From assembly GCA_014879765.1 (NCBI GenBank), contig JACSRL010000567.1, forward strand, positions 1 to 9,361: a stretch of 9,361 nucleotides of DNA, written 5' to 3'. The translations under genes were made by a program, and so were the position numbers. Shown here piece by piece: positions 7,513 through 9,361 of the stretch. This stretch comes from Anaerolinea sp. Its GTDB lineage: Bacteria > Chloroflexota > Anaerolineae > JAAEKA01. Position 1 is the first letter of the stretch; the number at the start of each line of letters is the position of its first letter. The notes under the pieces are model-generated. The model was not told the origin of the DNA and did not search any database. It saw nothing but the letters and a program-made list of their open reading frames with translations.

Positions 7513-8494
7513 GGTCGCTCGCCTCCAGGTTGGCGCGCAGCCGGGGATCGACGGCGTACACAGCCAGCGAGCTGATCAAATCAGCCAGCAGGAAGAGCAG
7601 ACCGAACAGCGTCAGTATTCCCGCTACCAGCTCCGGGTGCAAAAAGTTGCGCGTGGCGCCTGCCAGCAGCCCTACCGAAGCCACGCTGGGGGGCAGCAGC
7701 GCGCTGGCCAGCAGCTTGCCCAGGCCGGGCCAGCCGAACAGCCACTCCACCAGAATCAGCTCGCCGGCCATCAGGCGCAACGAGGCCGCCACCACCAGGA
7801 TCACCGCGGGCAGCACGTTGCGCAGGGCGTGTTTGCGGCGGATGGTGCGCAGCGGGATGCCCAGGCTGCGCGCGGTGATCACATGTTGCGTGCGCAGCTC
7901 GTCCACCAGCACGCTGGCCGTGGTTTGGGCGATCTGCATGGTCGGACGCAGGGCCAGGGCCAGCACGGGCAGCACCAGGTGCAGATCCAGGCCGTAGCCG
8001 GTCAACGGCAGCAGCGGCTTCGCATCTGGCCCGCCGCGCAGATACAGCGCCAACACCAGTGCAATGCCCAGCGCGCCGACGAAGAAGCTGGGCGCGGCCA
8101 GACCCAGCGAGGCCAGCGGCGGCAGCCATGGCTTGAGGCCAGGGGGATTGGCGCGCACAGCCGTCAGGCCCAGCAGCAGCCCGATGGCCAGGCTGAGCAA
8201 AAAGGCCAGGGTCAACAGCACCAGGCTGGCGCCGGCCGCGTCGAACACCGCCGCGCGCACGGTCTGCGCCACGCCGCCAACCAGGGGCATCTCTCCCCAG
8301 TCGCCCGTCAGGACATTCCCCAGGTAGACGCGATAGAGCGGCAAGATCGGCGCTGAGAGATCCAGATCGCTGCCGAAGGGGTTTTGGGTCTGCTGCACGC
8401 GCTGGGCCAGCAAGGCGTAGCTGAACGCGACGAAGTTGATCGCCAGCAGGGCAATCGGCAAAATCAACAGGCGACGCAGAATGAAACGGGTCAT
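7505..8494 (-). CDS. DppB/OppB-type ABC transporter permease
   Basis: A 329-residue membrane subunit of a peptide/nickel/opine-type ABC importer, a usual length for the family. It begins with the typical FILRRLLILPI segment (TM1 about 8-29). A periplasmic region contains LTGDWGEMPL (62-71), then several helices. The EAA loop is at about 205-232 (TARSLGIPL then NVLPAVI), with the first residues divergent from the consensus. The signature VEWLFGWPGLGKLL is at 249-262, and the C-terminus VDPRLR (315-320) is characteristic of OppB/DppB. It should form the translocation pore with the overlapping OppC-type fusion. The substrate cannot be inferred: no ATPase or solute-binding protein is present in the window. 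ATG 8494 lacks a clear Shine-Dalgarno sequence. Confidence 0.92.
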   Translation of the reverse strand: MTRFILRRLLILPIALLAINFVAFSYALLAQRVQQTQNPFGSDLDLSAPILPLYRVYLGNVLTGDWGEMPLVGGVAQTVRAAVFDAAGASLVLLTLAFLLSLAIGLLLGLTAVRANPPGLKPWLPPLASLGLAAPSFFVGALGIALVLALYLRGGPDAKPLLPLTGYGLDLHLVLPVLALALRPTMQIAQTTASVLVDELRTQHVITARSLGIPLRTIRRKHALRNVLPAVILVVAASLRLMAGELILVEWLFGWPGLGKLLASALLPPSVASVGLLAGATRNFLHPELVAGILTLFGLLFLLADLISSLAVYAVDPRLRANLEASDHA

Positions 8495-8526
8495 GGATCA
8501 GTTTTTGCAGCCGCTAAACCACGCCG

Positions 8527-8541
8527 AGACTTCGGAAGTCT
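8527..8541. promoter_or_regulatory. 15-bp palindrome upstream of the OppB-type gene
   Basis: AGACTTC-G-GAAGTCT is a perfect inverted repeat with one central base. It lies in the 78-base gap between the YesL-like stop and the OppB-type start, 32 bases before ATG 8494. It could be a repressor operator, a small hairpin in the transcript, or a copy of a dispersed short palindrome. No -10/-35 pair is convincing around it. Confidence 0.45.
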
Positions 8542-8572
8542 GGAACATCAACTCATTTTGAATGCGCCCAAA

Positions 8573-9205
8573 TCAGTCGCTGCCGGCCTGTTGGGTTGCC
8601 CGCATCAGCGCCAGACGATCGAGCACCGCGTGCGTGCCGATCAGGGCGACCAGCATGGGGCCAAAGAGCAGGTTGACGAGGACCAGAATCACCCCCAGCC
8701 AGAGAAGGAGCGCGGTGACGGCGGTCAAAACGAAGGTGAAGAGGGGATGCTGCAGCAGCAGAACCGCGCCGTTGCGCAGGGCAAGGCGCAGGCTCAGCTC
8801 TTTCTGCTGAAAGAGCAGGGCCAGCGCGTACCAATTGACCACCAGCCAGAGGGCCAGCGTGACGATGAAGAACCATTGCGCCGGCGCGGCGACGGTGGGG
8901 GAGAAGATGCGCGGCATGGCCAGGATGTCGATCAGCAGGATGGCAACCACCGGGGTGACGATGGCGGCCCAGCGCCAGCCCAGGCCGAAGCGCGCCCGCA
9001 CGGCGCGCAGATAGTCGCGCCACTCCAGCAGCGGCTCGCGCCGCGCCAGGCGCTCGGCCATCTCGAAGAGCGCCACGGTGGCCGGCGGGCCGGGGATGAT
9101 CAACACGACCAGCGCCAGCCAGGTCAGGCTGCAAGCCATCACCAGAACCAGGTGCTCCCAGAGATCGACGATGGAGGCGCGGAGGACTTGTAAGGCGTTT
9201 TTCAT
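8573..9205 (-). CDS. DUF624/YesL-like integral membrane protein
   Basis: A 210-residue membrane protein with five likely helices, at about 16-38, 78-97, 110-131, 152-171 and 172-190. The first helix is followed by PGPPATVALFEMAERLARRE (38-57), which resembles the PPATxAL segment of the DUF624 family; B. subtilis YesL belongs to it. Members often sit beside sugar ABC transporter genes, and their biochemical function is not established. Here it is followed after 78 bases by the OppB/OppC-type permeases, which suggests a transport-linked role, but this is only context. ATG 9205 has no good Shine-Dalgarno sequence. The preceding frame ends in TGA overlapping this ATG (ATGA), as in translational coupling. 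Confidence 0.75.
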   Translation of the reverse strand: MKNALQVLRASIVDLWEHLVLVMACSLTWLALVVLIIPGPPATVALFEMAERLARREPLLEWRDYLRAVRARFGLGWRWAAIVTPVVAILLIDILAMPRIFSPTVAAPAQWFFIVTLALWLVVNWYALALLFQQKELSLRLALRNGAVLLLQHPLFTFVLTAVTALLLWLGVILVLVNLLFGPMLVALIGTHAVLDRLALMRATQQAGSD

Positions 9206-9300
9206 AGGGTTTGATCCAGAGCCGCCAGCAGCGCGGCCAGGCTGACGCCGGCCAGACTGGCGGCTGAGAAGACGGGTTCTTCTCGTTGCGGTGTAACTGC
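9202..9300 (-). pseudogene. Possible 3' remnant of a coding region before the YesL-like gene
   Basis: The minus-strand frame ending in TGA 9204-9202 is open for 32 codons back to an in-frame stop at 9303-9301, which lies within repeat copy C. The translation ends SLAGVSLAALLAALDQTL. Its codons are strongly GC-ending, and the stop overlaps the next start as ATGA. No ATG, GTG or TTG occurs in the open stretch, so it cannot be an intact gene as it stands. It may be the tail of a gene cut by the repeat, or chance open sequence in a GC-rich leader. Confidence 0.25.
9266..9284. other. Hairpin (7-bp stem, 5-base loop)
   Basis: GAGAAGA (9266-9272) and TCTTCTC (9278-9284) are exact reverse complements around CGGGT. 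It lies 61 bases upstream of the YesL-like start, between that gene and repeat copy C. There is no T-run on either side, so an intrinsic terminator is unlikely. A role in the leader of the YesL-like mRNA is possible but unsupported. Confidence 0.35.
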
Positions 9301-9345
9301 TCAGCCACAGGCGCCAGGCACTTGAATCTGCGTTTGCAGCAACGT
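9290..9345. repeat. Interspersed inverted-repeat element, copy C (inverted, divergent)
   Basis: Read on the minus strand, AAGTGCCTGGCGCC, then GGCTGAGCAGTTACACC, matches the right end of copy B (AAGTGCCCGGCGCC, then GGCTGAATAGTTACCCC). CTGCAAACGCAGAT further inside corresponds to TTGCAAGCGTAGAT of copy B, with a few bases missing between. It is therefore a third, more degenerate copy in the opposite orientation. It may continue to or past the window edge. Confidence 0.6.
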
Positions 9346-9361
9346 CGTCGGAGGTAATTCT

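Noticed and set aside
7367..8356. Plus-strand open frame of 329 codons opposite the OppB-type permease
   Set aside because: It is a Gln-rich low-complexity translation, antisense to a well-supported membrane protein.
9266..9284. Intrinsic terminator upstream of the YesL-like gene
   Set aside because: The 7-bp stem is not followed by a T-run on either strand, so termination is not supported.
8553..9308. Minus-strand 251-codon frame overlapping the YesL-like gene in another frame
   Set aside because: Its translation is Arg/Ala/Gly-rich with no membrane segments, whereas the overlapping frame gives a coherent membrane protein with a DUF624 signature.

Overview
This is a high-GC window in which every convincing gene lies on the minus strand, so transcription runs from high to low coordinates. 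Gene content and style suggest a Chloroflexota bacterium of the Anaerolineae/Caldilineae type. The pointers are a Taq-type carboxypeptidase, a NapA-like antiporter beside a P-II-like protein, tight overlaps, and short GC-rich interspersed and heptameric repeats between genes. This is an inference; no taxonomic marker gene is present. I see no rRNA, tRNA, CRISPR array, transposase or integrase.

First transcription unit (about 5131 down to 191): five genes in a row, overlapping or separated by 24 bases or less. They are a CcrM-like beta-class adenine methyltransferase with a C-terminal RAMA domain, a CPA2 cation/proton antiporter with the electrogenic Asp-Asp signature, a small P-II-like protein, a family 2 glycosyltransferase, and an M32 (Taq) metallocarboxypeptidase. 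An extended -10 box seven bases before the methyltransferase start suggests a leaderless mRNA. The antiporter lacks a C-terminal RCK domain, and the P-II-like protein follows it after 2 bases, so a soluble partner may do the regulating.

Second unit (9205 down to 5263): a DUF624/YesL-like membrane protein, then after 78 bases a DppB/OppB-type permease, overlapping by 8 bases a DppC/OppC-type permease. The last gene is the most unusual in the window. After a complete permease it has an extra membrane segment and a PQQ-like beta-propeller of about 370 residues, predicted to lie outside the membrane. No ABC ATPase or binding protein is present here.

Between and around the genes lie three related copies of a short inverted-repeat element (1-108, 5186-5267, 9290-9345). 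A heptamer array ends on the carboxypeptidase stop codon, and a 15-base palindrome precedes the OppB-type gene. One element copy supplies the stop codon of the fusion gene. Another abuts a coding-like fragment upstream of the YesL-like gene that has no start codon.
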